64,000 nucleotides of DNA from Xiphophorus maculatus (GCF_002775205.1 NC_036450.1:26066288-26130287); one strand, 5' to 3'. Positions 31,442-44,825 are shown, counted from the stretch's first letter. Notes: generated by a model not told the origin, from the letters alone. Made by a program: numbers and translations.

Positions 31442-31447
31442 AATAAA
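31442..31447 (+). terminator. wdr45: wdr45 polyadenylation signal
   Basis: AATAAA 280 bases after the stop codon. Confidence 0.5.
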
Positions 31448-31449
31448 TA

Positions 31450-33712
31450 GACCTTTTCTTTATATGTTGCTGCATAAGTTGCTGTTTATCATTTGGCATT
31501 TATGTTAAGATTTCGGGGTATATTTTGCATCTTTAATGCATCCCTTAGTTGCGGTGTATCAGAGGAATATTTTTGGATTTGTCAAAGTAAGGTTCTGTAG
31601 TATTTCCATACTATATTTCCACCAGAAAAGAAAAACTAAAACCCAGAAAGTCATAATTATGAGAATGAAAGCCATAACTTTGACTTTCTGAGTCCTACTT
31701 ATGAGAAAAGTGTGACCTTGAAATTCACAATTATAACTCTTGTTATTATAATAACTTGTAATTATGACTTCCTTTTGGGCTTTTTTTTTCTTTCATGGCA
31801 GAAATGGGCTTCCGTACCATAGAGACCTTGTAGTAGCTAGCATGTTCCTGTGCAGGAAATGACCCTCCAGAGTCACAATCTCACCTGTAGTTTAAGTAAA
31901 AGGGCATAAAATGACTTTGAGCTTTACCTCATGCTACAATGTTATTCCCTCAGCAAAAACATACCTGAAGTGTTGCCTTGATTATTTCTTGCATGTTTGA
32001 GAAATCCTAAAATCTCCCATGGCAACCATTCGGTCTTACTGAGTTTCTCCTTTTCTACAAAGATCCTCCTCCAGCCGCGCCTCAGCGTCACAGAGCAGCC
32101 CGGCCCCACTCAGCTCCTTCAGACTAGCCAGCAGCAATTAGCAAATACCTACATTTACACAAACAGGTTTACAGCTCAAAACTTTGACATCAATAATGCA
32201 ACAATCAGTAAAACATGAATGTAAGAATAACTACTGGTCAGAATCTATATCTAGCAGTGCAGTAGGTTACTTAGTTATAGCTTGTTCAGTTGTATTCATT
32301 AATCTGTTATATTTTCAAGAGTTAATGAGTCAAATGGTTTAGAGCCCCAAAGAACTGGAAAACGATATAAAGTCTTCAGATAAAACATCTTTAAAGGGGC
32401 AGTGTTATGTTTTTTCCAGGTATATAGTTAACTTCAGTTGGTATAAAAATGCTACATACGTATATATTAAACATGAAAAAATAAAAGCTGCCTGCGCAAT
32501 TTGACACCTTGAAATCTTCTCTTTAATGAAGATTTTTATGTACAAAGTAATAGCAAAACAACATACAGAGAGGACTTTTACTACGACGTTTTATTAGAAA
32601 GAATGAAGCAGATAGATTAAGGTGACTCATTGTGTGGCAGAAAACGTGACAAACACTATGCAAGTCCATGTAAATATATTAAACCAAGAAAGATTTCAAA
32701 CACATCGCCTCGCTTAAGTCTTATCATTATACATACAACTCACATTGTTGTTTTGATTACCTGAATTAGTGCTGCAGGGACAAGGAGACAACATAAAATC
32801 GACTTAGTCTGATTACTGTAAATGATAAATGTGGTGTTTTAGATATAAATAACAAGCAACTCAAAAAAATATTTGACCCAACCAAATTCATTCAAACTTA
32901 CTTTCTTTACTGTGTAACTTCCTGCGGAATTTCACAAAAATATGCTGAACACAATCAGTTCAGAAGAGCACTACAATGAGCAAGAAATATCCAGAATATA
33001 GCGATTAATGTACAGGCGTCTGAATATGAAAAGATCCTAAAGTGGTTTCTTAACTGCAGTCTGCTGGAGCTGTTGTAAAGAACTGAAAGGCACGTCACAT
33101 TTATCAAAGCTGATATTTAAACCAGATGTCCTTAAAACGAACAGAGTGTTTGACATGGTACACCGCATCAGCTTCAGAACCCTTCATGTCTTCATGCGTC
33201 GCCGTTGGAAACGTGGTCAGCTTAAGGCCACACTGCTCCTGTTCCAAGATGTCAGCTCAGTGACTGACATGGCAACTCCAGTCAGCTACAGACGTTCTCA
33301 CTGGCACGATGCCAGCAAAAGCAAAACTGCAATAATCCTGCACTTTTACACATTTACATACATTACAAAAGATATCGATGTTATTTTGGTTACTAAAATG
33401 TTTGTTTCTCTGCTTTCTTAGTCATCGTCATTTTGGCTTCATCGAAGTTTTTTTTTTTTTTTTTTTGAAAGAGGCGCTGATCCATTTTTAGCCATTAGTA
33501 ACTTCACTTCAGTTCTTAGCCGACCTCCGGCTCCATTAGTTTGTGTGTGTGTGTGTGTGTGAAGTTCTAGAGGAGGACTTGAATGATGAGGAAGAAACGG
33601 GTGAAGACAACATGCTTTGGTCCGTAAACGATCTTTCTTGGCAGTTATATATTTTAGAGAACGTGGCGGTAGCTCACAGACCAAACGTCCACAGTGTGAC
33701 CTCTCCGTTTTA
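31450..33712. other. Region between convergent wdr45 and fbxw2 (3' UTRs and repeats)
   Basis: A foldback element is at about 31606-31812: ends tttccaccagaaaagaaaaac and its reverse-complement-like gtttttct-tttcatggcagaaa, with an internal 'gactttctgag / cataattatgag' pattern. A dispersed repeat covers about 31895-32480 and shares ctcagctccttcagactagc with 60830. A minus-strand AATAAA at 32590-32595 could end fbxw2. Confidence 0.5.
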
Positions 33713-36700
33713 CTAACCATTCTCCTTCCATAGAACTAAGTGAATGCTATGGTCGGGCATGCTGGTGGCAAATACCAGTCCAGAGTCATTGCCCCCATCC
33801 AGGCCGTTCAGCCAGGAGGTGACGCCTGCCAGGAAGCTGGATCCTCGTTTGGATTTCCTGTAGGCTGGAAGAGGCCAGTGGCCTGAGATAGACTCTGTCC
33901 TCAGGTCCATGACATACAGGAAGTGGTTGTCAAAAAGGAGAGCGAACACCTCACCGAAGCTTAGCAGGGACAGGTTGGCTGGGTCCTCCATCTTTATTAC
34001 TCTGAGAAAAGGAGAACACAGTTGTAAGGATTAGTGACATCGGCTGAGTGTCCATTAACCACAGAGCTGAACAAGTTGAAAATAAATTTGCTTAAAGAAA
34101 ATACACTAATTTGGAAAAAAACTCACAGTTTTCAATTAAGTTTTTGCGTTAGATTGAGGTGGTTTTCCAGCCGAATCGAAATACAAATATTCAGCAAAAC
34201 TGCAATGAAAGCACTTTTTTTTTCCGTGTCACACGAGCTACATCATCAACAGCCAGATGTTACTACCAGCAAAAACGAAGAAGACAACATGGGTCAATGT
34301 GCTCCACCAGAGCTCTCACAGCATCACAGTTCATAAAAAGTTGTGCGTCATTCCAACATCTTGAGTCCAAAACTTTTCTGGAAAATCGCAGTCCACAATT
34401 TCCCCAAAAGTGTGGATACATAGCATGTACAGGCTTGACACTCCAACACCAAGGATTGGAACAACTTGCAAAAAAAACCCCACTAACACTCAGTACGCTA
34501 ACTTTAATATCAACCATTATAAACTTAGTAATAACCATAGTACATGACTGATGTACCTGCTTTTAAACACTACTGACTAGGCATGAGTATTGCAGTATAT
34601 TTAATCAGTGTGACTACTGTTATACATATTTTTCTGTTTTATGATATTCTTCTGTTTTTTGCTGTATGATATTCTGTTGTAAAATGTTTTAATGTTTTCT
34701 AAACAGGTCTCTGTTGAAAATGAGAATTTGTTCTCAATCAATTTAGCTGGATGAGTAAAGGTAGTCTTGAACTAACGTGATGGTCTGAACATTTTACCTC
34801 AGAATTTCAAAACTGGCAAAATCCCACTGATAGACCCCGAGGTCAGAGCTGCAGACGATGTAACGTCCATCAAACTGCAGGCGAGGCTGCAGGCTGATGC
34901 TGCGGTCCTCCGACACCGACAGCGTCTTCAAACACATGCAGTTGATTTCTCTTCCTAAAGGCCAAACCTGCAGAGCGAGCAAAACATTCAGTTTCATCCT
35001 GTGGAGCACTTCTCACGAGGATGAGAAAACCTCCAATGAAAAAATGATTTCTAGTAGGGTGAGAACTTTACCTTGATTTCATACTTATCAGCACTTAGCA
35101 GGATATAATCTCCAGGACTGTGTACCATGGATTCTACTTCACTCCTCTGCAATATCACCTGATGGGAGACCACACCAGGGAGAGAGCAAACAGTGAGAGT
35201 CGGCGTTACCAACCAAAAAACACCATCTGTCAGCATGCTGATCTCACCTTAGTGACCCACTCGGTGTGTCCAGTGAGAGTGTTGAGGCAGGCACCGGCAG
35301 ACAGAGACCAGACCTTTACCGTGAAGTCTGCAGAACCGCTGACCAGCACATCCAGTTCATCATTGTAGTCCACACTAAAGACTGTACACACACACACACA
35401 CACACATACAGAGACAGTAACCATGGTTGTGCATCACCCTGAGTCTCTTATACGTCAATGTAGTAAAAAAACGTGGAACATAATTGATCTACGTCAATGT
35501 CAGGGCAGGAGAGGTTTCCAAATCACTCAAACATTTTGTAGTTTCAGCATTTGTTCACATCAGCCATGTTTAGTCCACTTTAATCCAACTCCAGTCAGTT
35601 TGCCTAGAAAGTTCAGTTCATTTGCAGAAGTGCGATTGTGCAAATTCTCAAGTTTCTATTGCATTTTTTGAAGTAGTTATTTTCCCCCTCAATCACCTCA
35701 AAAGTATAAAACTAAACTAATGTCTAAGGCGTTGCAAACTCCAGATGGACATTTGGTCAGCCTTCATACTGACCTGCTCCAGTGTGGCCCCGGAACTGCT
35801 GGATTTTAGCTCCGGTGCTCCATTCCCAGCATGCAATAGTGTTATCAAAGGACCCAGTCACTAGCTTCTGTTCATCGAATTTCACTGTGGCACATGTGTG
35901 TGTCTGAATTCCATAAATACACTGTCCAGTTCGCACATCCCATAATTTGGCAGAGAGGTCATCAGAGCCTGCAAACAGAAGGAGACAAACATGACGACAG
36001 CAGGCAAGAGTCACGTTCTCCACAGAGTCACAGAGGAACTAACACAGTCAGAGTCAGAGCCAATGAAAAGTACCTGTGCAGAGCAGGCCGTCCTTGTAGT
36101 ACAGGGCATAGACTCGGGCACTGTGGCCAATCAGGGACGACGTCTCAAAGGCCTCCTGGTCCTTCAGCTGCATCATACGCAGTTTAGCTTTTAGGTAGAC
36201 ACCCTTCCAGTGGGCTGCATCCTGAATGGATTCATCGATTCGCCAGCCTAGCTCCCGACACGCACTCTGCCATACCTCTGTGCACGAGCTGATCACCTAC
36301 ACACACACACACACACACCTAAATAGCTTTAATATTTGCTACTGGGAGTTAACTTGCTTCACAGAGAATTCAGCTAGTAAGATTCATGACAGATTTCATT
36401 ACAGTTCTATGTAAATATTAACTTTGTATTGTTATCACCTGATGTTGAGTGACCCAGCACAAAGTAATGCAAGTTTCTGATCTGGCCAATTACCGATTTT
36501 GGAATTGATTAATTTTTATTTTTCTATTAATCAATTTATATTGACGAATAGTCCAGGAAGAAAAATGGCATATTCTGTAGATTTTTCATTAAACCCTTTT
36601 TGTACAATATTAGAAAGGATGCAAATAATTCGATTCCTTTAAATAAGAAAACATTTTATTGCCGAATCAGCTTTACTGCAGCTAAAAACAATCCTAACAT

Positions 36701-38898
36701 CAACTTGTGAAAAGCTGAGCCCTTTCTGCTGGACTGAACATCAGTATGGTGTAGAGGTGATGTGTAGGTTATTTTTAGGACTAAATTAATAATAATTAGA
36801 GAGCAAAAGCTGGTTAGTAGACGACAATTATTGACTTTCTAATTTTTATTTTTTACAGAATTTGAAACCAATAAAGCTAAAACTGCCACTTGAGGAGCTT
36901 TGGGTAGGACAGATTTATAGGCAAAGAAATGTTGTTAACACTTTATTTGACGGGTTGTGAATAAGACTGTCATAACACCTGCCATGAACATGAGTATGTC
37001 TTCATGAATATTTATGATTGTTGTCATAAAGTGTCATTCGGTAAATCATGACACTTTTAATACAAAGTCGACATTATTCAAAATGTCTTTGTTATGACAA
37101 CTTGACATTTACCAAGAATCCTGATCTGACATAGATTTGTTATAAAAATATTACTGATTAAACTTTAAAAATTATGTAGCTTTATGTAGTAATATGTTAT
37201 TGCTCTGCCATTTTGTTTAGTCTTAAATTTCTTAATTTAATTGATCCTACAGTTTTACAGCAAGATGTCTACAAAGCACTTATGAACTTTGCATTTGAAA
37301 CATTATTTAAGGCTGTTTTAAGTAGTGCAATACACCATCTCCACCAGTGAGTGGCAGCAGCGCACAAACAGGCGTGCAGTGTGTTGGTGAAGAAGAAATC
37401 TTCCATCTTGTGGAAAGTCTTTATTATTTATTATTAATTCTGGCATTACTGGAACCGTAAAATATACATTCCCTCACATAAGAACATACCTTTTCATTTT
37501 CTTAAGGAAGTAGAGCTAATTAAATGAGACAAACAAGACCTGAAAGTGATTCCAGTTTCACTTGATGGCCAACCTGTTGAAACTGTGGCAAATTTTAAAT
37601 TCCTTGGGTCATTCCTGGACAGTCAGCTCAACTTTGCTGAAAACACTGTATCTTTAAGAACTGTAAACTCGATCTAGTGATCTTGAGGTACCCAACCTGA
37701 GGTTGTGTAACCCTCTACTTGACAACCTCTAGTTAGGTAGAGATTGTCAAGTTAAAATGTTAAAACTTAACATTCTAACTAGTTTTAACTCAACTCAAGT
37801 TAAAACAACATTTTAACTCAAGTTTTAACTTGTCATCTCTTCAGCTGGTTTGGTCACATGAGCTGCAGACTAACAGACAATCTTTTAAGAATACTTTCAA
37901 TGGTGGGTAATAACAGCAGGTAAATAGTGGTGAAACCAAAAACAACTCTGTCTCAACTGTTTGCTGAAAGAACATGAAAGACGGAAAGACATATTTTAGC
38001 AGATAACATCCATCCTCGTTTTTGTCAGTTTGAACCTCTGAGCTCATGAAGGCGTTACTGTGGCAACTCTATTAGAAGTCATTTATTGACAGTGCAATAA
38101 TTATTCTTAACCAAACTAAATGATAACATTTACCTGTAGCTTGCTAAGTGTATTTATGACATATGATTATTCAATGTATATTACAACTCAATGTTATTGC
38201 GGGCTGCGCAGTGGCGCAGCTGGTACCACTGTGGCAAGAAGGTCCTGGGTTCGATTCCCGGCCTGGGGTCTTTCTGCATGAAGTTTGCATGTTCTCCCTG
38301 TGCATGTGTGGGTTTTCTCCGGGTACTCCGGCTTCCTCCCACAGTCAAAAAACATTAGGTCTCTCTAAATTCTCCCTAGGTGTGAGTGTGTGTGTGCATG
38401 GTTTTTGTCCTGTATGTCTCTGTGTTGCCCTGCGACAGACTGGAGACCTGTCCAGGGTGTACCCCGCCTCTCGCCCAGAACGTTAGCTGGACATAGGCAC
38501 CAGCAACCCTCCTGACCCCACTAGGGACAAGGGTATACAGAAAATGGATGGCTGTTATTGCTCCATTTACTGTGTTGGATTGCAGCCTGCCTGTTGTATT
38601 ATGTTACACTAAATGAGCTCAGGACCTTTACCTTATTCCACTGTTTGCAGACCAAGCAGCAGGTGAGCAGGGTCTGAGGATCCAGCCACTGCAGCAGGTA
38701 GAAGGCCAGCTCGAGGGGAAGGAGGCGCAGGAAATCTCGTTTCAGCAGCGTCTCCAGGCCATTGGACAGGTGACGGAGCTGGGCGGCGCCGCTCAGAGAA
38801 ATGAGCTGATCCAGACACTGGTTACGCTGCTGGTCACTAAGAGAAAGGAAGGTGGCAGAGACCGACTCCAGCCACCCCTCAAAGGCCGTTTTGTCCAT
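33713..38898 (-). CDS. fbxw2: FBXW2, F-box/WD-repeat receptor of an SCF ubiquitin ligase
   Basis: Complete, seven exons on the minus strand: 38898-38632, 36296-36074, 35968-35774, 35381-35248, 35158-35072, 34967-34798, 34001-33713. This gives 454 aa, the same length as human FBXW2. The F-box binds SKP1 and the WD40 propeller brings substrates to the CUL1 ligase. Visible in order: [10 protein letters not shown]; the F-box [20 protein letters not shown] with [10 protein letters not shown] (about residues 60-89); then WD repeats such as [55 protein letters not shown]; and the ending [12 protein letters not shown]. All joins keep phase. The start at 38898 matches the mammalian start, but the frame stays open upstream to the acceptor at 38919 and can join two more exons (see the extension). 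It is tail-to-tail with wdr45. Confidence 0.95.
35382..35405. repeat. (CA)n next to an fbxw2 acceptor
   Basis: On the gene strand the intron ends (TG)n then TACAG before exon 4 (35381). Confidence 0.9.
36299..36318. repeat. (CA)n next to an fbxw2 acceptor
   Basis: On the gene strand the intron ends (GT)n then AG, directly before exon 2 (36296). Confidence 0.9.
38200..38550 (+). mobile_element. tRNA-derived SINE
   Basis: The head gggctgcgcagtggcgcagctgg and the B-box ggttcgattcc are intact, followed by the standard body and an aaaatggatgg tail. The best-kept copy of this family in the window. Confidence 0.85.
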
Positions 38899-40168
38899 GG
38901 GCACATGACCAGCAACACCTGCAAGAGCAAGGAGTCCAAAGCATGGCTTTCAGTTATGCGTTTAGTGAATTAAGGACTTAATTTGGCTCATGTGGAAAAA
39001 GCAGATACGTATGACTTTCTTTAGTAATTAAACTGAAACCAACAAGAGGACAGAATCTGAAATGTAAATGTTCAGTGTTGGAGCCGAGTTCTCAAACCCT
39101 CAGTTCACTGAGCCAGGTTCTGCTGGAGGTTTCTTCCTGTTAAAGGACAGCTTTTTCTTTCCACTGTTGCTACATGCAGGCTCAGTATGATTATGAAAAA
39201 ATATCCTTATCCTTTCAACTTACTCTAATATTGTCAAAATACAACCACCACAACATTCAGATTTCAGGTTATCAACCAACACACACAAAAACAACAACTA
39301 TGAACTGGGAGGAAAGTAGTACTTGGCTTTCCAAATGACAAATAAGAAATCTGAATAGTGTGGTGTGCACTTTTATTCAGTCGTGTTTACTCCAATAACA
39401 CTAAATAAGGCATTTTAATGCAGTCGATTCCCTTCATAATTCACCCAATTAGTAAACAGAGTACATTTCAGTGGAAGAGCAGCAGTTCTCTGAAGGCCTC
39501 GGAGGTGAAGCTTTGCGCTGGGAGGATGCCACATCCAGTCCTGATCCAACATCCCCAGCGTTTTCTCTCAGCCGTCTCCCAGATTATTTGACATTTTCTA
39601 TTCACTTCATATTCCAGCAGCAACTCTACGTTTTTGTTTGCAAGCAGAACATTTAAACTGCTGGATATCATAGCGTTTGCATCCAAATACATGAATAAAA
39701 ACGACCAACTTCAGAGAAAATATTAAAGGAACCGGGGACTTCCCCTTTAAGCGTCTCCGTGGATACGAGGCGAGAGTAAAGCCGTTTTAAAAGATGTTAG
39801 CTGGTAAAGTTCAAATGTTTCTCTGCGGTTTTGTGTTCTGAGAAAGCCTGTCACAAGAAGCAATAAATCAATTCATCGCATAATAAATTAAAAGGAGCTT
39901 GATCATTTTCATTTGCACGATTGTTATTCTCCTGTTTCTCTCTTTCTACCAAAGTCTGGATGAGAAAGGCTTCAGTCGGCTCAACTAAACCTGCTAAGAA
40001 GGACAATGTTGACAGAGACAACAGTTTATCAGCTGGATACCTGGAGTGTCCAACAGAACTACACCAATAGTGCAAAAAATGTTAAAAAGGTTGTGACCTC
40101 TTAACATTAGTTCAACAAACCATGTGATCTTTCTCCTTCACTTTGCATAAACATGTATTCTTTCTTTA

Positions 40169-40710
40169 TGTGACAGAATGGACATTAGGAATAATTACAC
40201 CCTCTCCCTTTTTCTTACTGTATTTAAAGACTGTTGACTATACTCATAAGCTGCACTTTCCCTTGAACTGAGATGCATTAAACTGCAGTTACAGCAGTTC
40301 GCCACCAGTTGGCACATACAGCACGGTGAGAACTCCTGACTCAGCGAGCCAATTGCAATTTAGCGCAGTAACGGCTGGTTAGCGGAGGCGCTCACTGTCG
40401 CTCTTGTATGTTAACAGGTAAATATCAATTAGCGCTACTATTTATATAAATTCTCTTATAGGGGAAGTGAGCTAGAGTAAAGTAACGAGATATTTGGGTG
40501 TAAGTTTTGAATGAGTATTTGTTTGACCTATATTGTAAATATTTATCGACTCAGCGAGCCAACTGCAATTTAGCGCAGTAACGGCTGGTTAGCGGAGGCG
40601 CTCACTGTCAAGAGCTACAGTGAACGCTGTTAATAAACAAGAGCCTTTGTTAACAGCGTTCAACGAATAAAAGAACCTGCGAAAACCACTCTGACCAAAT
40701 GTGTGCAACA
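40169..40710. mobile_element. Candidate solo LTR (fossil), about 542 bp
   Basis: Begins TGTGACAG, ends GTGCAACA (the TG...CA rule), and is flanked by the 4-bp direct repeat ttta at 40165-40168 and 40711-40714. An AATAAA lies about 45 bases before the right end. It holds a 62-bp internal direct repeat. No coding part is seen. The ends are an interpretation; the LTR superfamily (4-bp duplication would suit a Gypsy-like one) is inferred. Confidence 0.45.
40338..40609 (+). repeat. 62-bp direct repeat, two copies
   Basis: 40338-40399 and 40548-40609 are identical except for one base (aattgc/aactgc). They start gactcagcgagccaa and end gcgctcactgtc. Confidence 0.95.
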
Positions 40711-41329
40711 TTTAGGTAAAGGGAATGTTTTTCTCCTTTTTTCTAAATCCACAAAATAGAACCAATCATTATGTTTCTGTATTCTCCAGAAACATAATGA
40801 TCCAAAATTAAAATAAAAATGTGCTTCAAAAGTTGCTCCAAAACAAATTAAAATGCTCTGCCAAAAAGAAAGTCAGACAGACAACAAAGTCACGGAGTAA
40901 TAGTTTAGATAAGAGGAATTATCCTGTATGATATTTGACCTTGTTTGAGCTAGATTAGCCGAACGAGATCATCGATTTTTCAAAAGCTGTACAAGTTGTG
41001 AGGTCAACACTTTTATCAAAGAAGGACGGCTACAAAATAGCATGATCTTCCAATGACAGGTGTATCTGCGTTTAGCTTTAAATGTGTAAAGTGACGGCCA
41101 AGAAAGCCAAGAAGGTTCCGTAAAGTCCTGCCCATACAACGACATCTATTGTCATCACAGACAATAAATTAGATTATATTTCGCACAAACTGGGTTCTAA
41201 AGCAGCTTGCAGGAGACAGACTGCTGCAGCTGACAGGCTGGTCTCCTGGCAGGTAGCAGTGGAAGCTTAACGTAACTTCATTTCTGAATAAAATGCTCCT
41301 GGCACCGTCAGAGGAGCAAATTTACTCAC

Positions 41330-41689
41330 CTTGACTGTCATGAAGGTGCATCGATACACTCAGTTTGTTCGGATTCTGCACCTGAAAAAACTTTATTGTC
41401 CATAAACGTTCTCAGCAACACTACACAAATAGCAACTTAGCAATGTCTGTTGCCGTCTTGCTCCTGTTATGTGCAAAATAATTATCATGGGTCGAATTGT
41501 CACTACAGTCAGTTTAATTACAACACGCAAAGGTTTAACATTTCCACCAACCTGTAAGTTGCAGGAAGCTTTTCTTCGCCTCTTTCCTTGTTTAGTCAGT
41601 AGCAGCGTTAGCTTCCATAAGCTAACCTGCCTAACTAATTACAGTGTCCACGTAACATAGCCTACCTTCTTCTGAGAGCTAGCCACCAT
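41330..41689 (-). other. fbxw2: Two upstream fbxw2 exons: 5' UTR or in-frame N-terminal extension
   Basis: The exon ending at 41666 (donor GTAGGC) contains an ATG at 41689 followed by VASSQKK. The next exon, 41381-41330, has a clean acceptor (TTTTTCAG) and donor (AAG then GTGAGT), and its frame joins in phase 1 to 38918. That would add 32 residues before the usual first Met (total 486 aa). The exons are well supported by splice sites. Whether they are translated is open, because 32 codons without a stop can arise by chance. Confidence 0.5.
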
Positions 41690-42519
41690 ACACAGTGCAT
41701 TTGATTGTTTAATGCTTAAATGCAACGTTTTTGACCTAAACGTCTTATTCGCATTTTGAAAGCAAGAAAACCAGCAGGGAGTAGACAAGGATATCAGTAT
41801 TTGACAGCATGAAAACCAGCCGATAATAGAAACGCATCATCCTGTCCAAAGTATTTATAGTGCCCTGCGCATTGTCTCAAAGGATGTATCTGAAGCAAAC
41901 TACTCTCTAATAACAGAAATTAGATTGTAGTTTGTTAATTTTTTTGTACACTTTCATTTTATTTTTCATGGTCTAGTAAGAAACAATAGTAGCATTTCAT
42001 TTTCTTGTATATTATTTGCCTGTACGACAAAACAACGGACATAATATAACATAGTTCGCAGGTCTCTGACTTCCGGTGTTACACAAATAGTGTAACGGAG
42101 TGAAATGTGGATGAAAAACATGACCGAAGTCCTTTTGTTAGGCTCCCACAAGTTGCTTTCTGTTGTGAGACAATCGATGCTTGATTAGAAAAGGCCTGTA
42201 TAGGAACAGGGTACAGATATTTCTGACAACAGCCGCGTAGATACTATGTTTAAAAAAATCTTGATCTGAAAACTATTGCAGCAGGGCCGAGCACAATTTG
42301 AGCTTCATGTCTCAAAATGTGGGGGCTCACACCAGTCCAGAAATTGTTGAATGACACCTGCATTATTTTAAAGTTATTCAAAATTCAATTAAGTCAGTGC
42401 GTTTTTTCCAGTCCTCTGTCTCAACTAGAGGTTTTGAATGAATGTGGAATAAAAAGCACACACACTTTTCATTTGATTCTGCTGTAAAAATAAATAAACA
42501 CAACAAAAAAGTAAATTGC

Positions 42520-42790
42520 TTGTGCTTGTATAACACTTTATCAAATCCGTAGGACTCCAAAGCATTTCATACCACAGTCAGTCATTCAGCAGTTTACATG
42601 CCAAAGGTGCCATAGGCTACTGGATAGTAGCCATAGCTGCCCTTGGAAAACCAGCAAGGAGTAGACAATGGGCAGCCTGACAGAGTTGAGGCTGTAATGA
42701 ACCAGCGCCACCAGTCTTGTCTTGGCCAAGGACACACTGACAAAGGTGGATAGAGCGGGAATTGAACCGATATTCCACCAATCGAGGGAT
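42520..42790 (-). repeat. Dispersed repeat copy
   Basis: Shares 'acttgtat...actttat', 'ccaaagca', 'cagtcattca', 'gctactggatag' and 'ccaaggacaca' in order with 46970-47215, a common teleost short repeat ending in a gene-poor cysteine-free text. Orientation uncertain. Confidence 0.5.
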
Positions 42791-44825
42791 GAACTTCTAC
42801 CGTCACCACCATTGTCCCAAACATAAAAGAACAAGAACAATTTAGAGTATGACAGGAAAAGTTATTTGGTAAATTAGATGTTGAGAATAGTTTTTGTAAT
42901 ATTTTAAAATAGCTAAATAATATATTTAAATATTTTTTTAGATCTGAATTTCTGCTTGACAGTCTTCTTTTTAACTAAGAGAAATCTGTTTCCCAGTCTA
43001 ATTATTTTCTAAGTTGATATTGGTCTTTTTTTTACTATCAAATTTAAATATCCTGAAAACAAATTCATTTATTTTATGTTTTTGTGTCATTAGCCATGTG
43101 CCATATTCAGACTTCTATTTTTGCTTTCATGTTAGTTAAATGTTTCAGATCATCAAAAAATGTCAATATCAGACAAAGACAACCTGTACGCATACAAAAC
43201 GCAACTTTCCAAATTATTTCACTAATCCATTAACCCATTCATTAATCTACAACTTATAGCAATCATTGGGCAAGAGGTACACCCTCACAACACAGAAAGA
43301 CAACAGTCTCTCTCACACACACACACACGCACACACTCCTAAGGGCAATGTAGAGAAACCAGTTGACCTGAAGACGTTTTGTCTTTGGACTGTAGGAGCT
43401 AGCATGATTTCATTAAGGGGCTTAACAAGTTTCTAAGCAGATTTGTTTAATTGTTTCTCTTAAAAGAGGGTTTTTGAAGAATTTTTTTAGATATATAAAT
43501 CTCAGAATGTATATTGTGATTTATGAAACTAGGCAGATTTTAGGACAACATTGTTGGTAGCAGTTATTACATATCTAGGAAGTGGGTGGACCTATCATGA
43601 AAAAAGTACAGAACTGGGTGTTGTTTTGATGTTTTGATGATCTAGTCACAAACCAGGAATAAATTATCTTATATCTTAAATTATCTAATGTCTTATTATA
43701 AAAGATTTCAGTAAGAATGACATTGTAGTGTGATACAATAAAGCGCTTTAGAAAATTCATTGAAACTGCTCATCTTACTTAAAGTGTTGTCTTTGTAGAT
43801 GTCTGTGAATAACATTTTGATTTGTTGGCAAATACAATTTATGTGAGATTATGATGTCAGAACACATCTGCAGAGAACACGCAGACCCTGAGGTGTCAGG
43901 TCCAGATTGTGCAGACAAACGTTTCTGAGCACCTGCTGGTGGTGGAGGAAGGGAGACTGAGCAAGTGATAGATACCTGCTAATCTCTGTGGTGTAGGCAA
44001 GCCACTTAAACTTCTGTGGACACTAATGAGCTTGGAAGTAAATCCTGGCCCGGACTCACTGGAACGTATAAATTTATTATGTAGTAGTTGTTTGGCTACT
44101 TCATGCCAAACAGTCCAGCCTCTGGACAGAGTACAACATACTGGAGTGAGCTGCTTTTTATCCATATCTTCTATAATCCGTTAGCATTTTCTAGTGGGGG
44201 AACAGAAGATATTAAAAAAAAAAAAAGGAAGAAACAACTTTTTAAGACTGATTTTAAGTAAGCGACCAGATTGGTGGAATTTGAATATCAGTTGGACTAA
44301 AAATATCAACATATCTAAGTTTTATACATATGAAAAGGTTTTTCATTAGTGGGGCGTCACATGAGACACACCTGATGATGGCTGAAACACAAAGAGCTCT
44401 CAACCTCTTTGTGTTTTCAAACCATACTGATATCATTTTCGCAGAAATCAGCTGTAGCCAGATGCTCCTCACCAGGTTTCCAAAAGAGTCAAATGAATAA
44501 CCTGAAGAGATGTCCAAGAGTCAAAGATCACAAACTGAGAGCTTCAGAAAGACATTTTTGTAGGTAGACATTTTTCCATTCAAATAATAAGTACCGGTAA
44601 TCCACTCATCGGCATTGGGTTCTTTGCACATTTAATTCACAATGTTCCACTGCTGAAGAAAAAAAATCAGTTTTCTTCAGAACAATTGGGCAAGCCAAGA
44701 AAATACTGGTTTAAAAGGGATCTGGTCAACATGTCCAATATTGAACTTTTTGGGTGAAATTGCACAAATCATGTTTGGAGAAGAAATAGCGCTGCACTTC
44801 ACCCCTAATTATTTGAGGATGTCTT

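Larger units (their letters stand above)
36297..38631. other. fbxw2 intron 1 (between the first two standard coding exons)
   Basis: Contains a worn hAT-like copy near 36480-36930, several short inverted repeats near 37690-37830 (cttgacaacctct / agagattgtcaag and gttaaaac/gttttaac sets), and a SINE at 38200-38550. No exon seen. Confidence 0.55.
38919..41329. other. Intron upstream of the standard fbxw2 start
   Basis: Non-coding. A dispersed-repeat copy (gcctgtcac..aagcaataaatcaat) lies near 39845-39960, a candidate solo LTR at 40169-40710, and a 15-bp-arm hairpin at 40765-40801. Confidence 0.55.
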
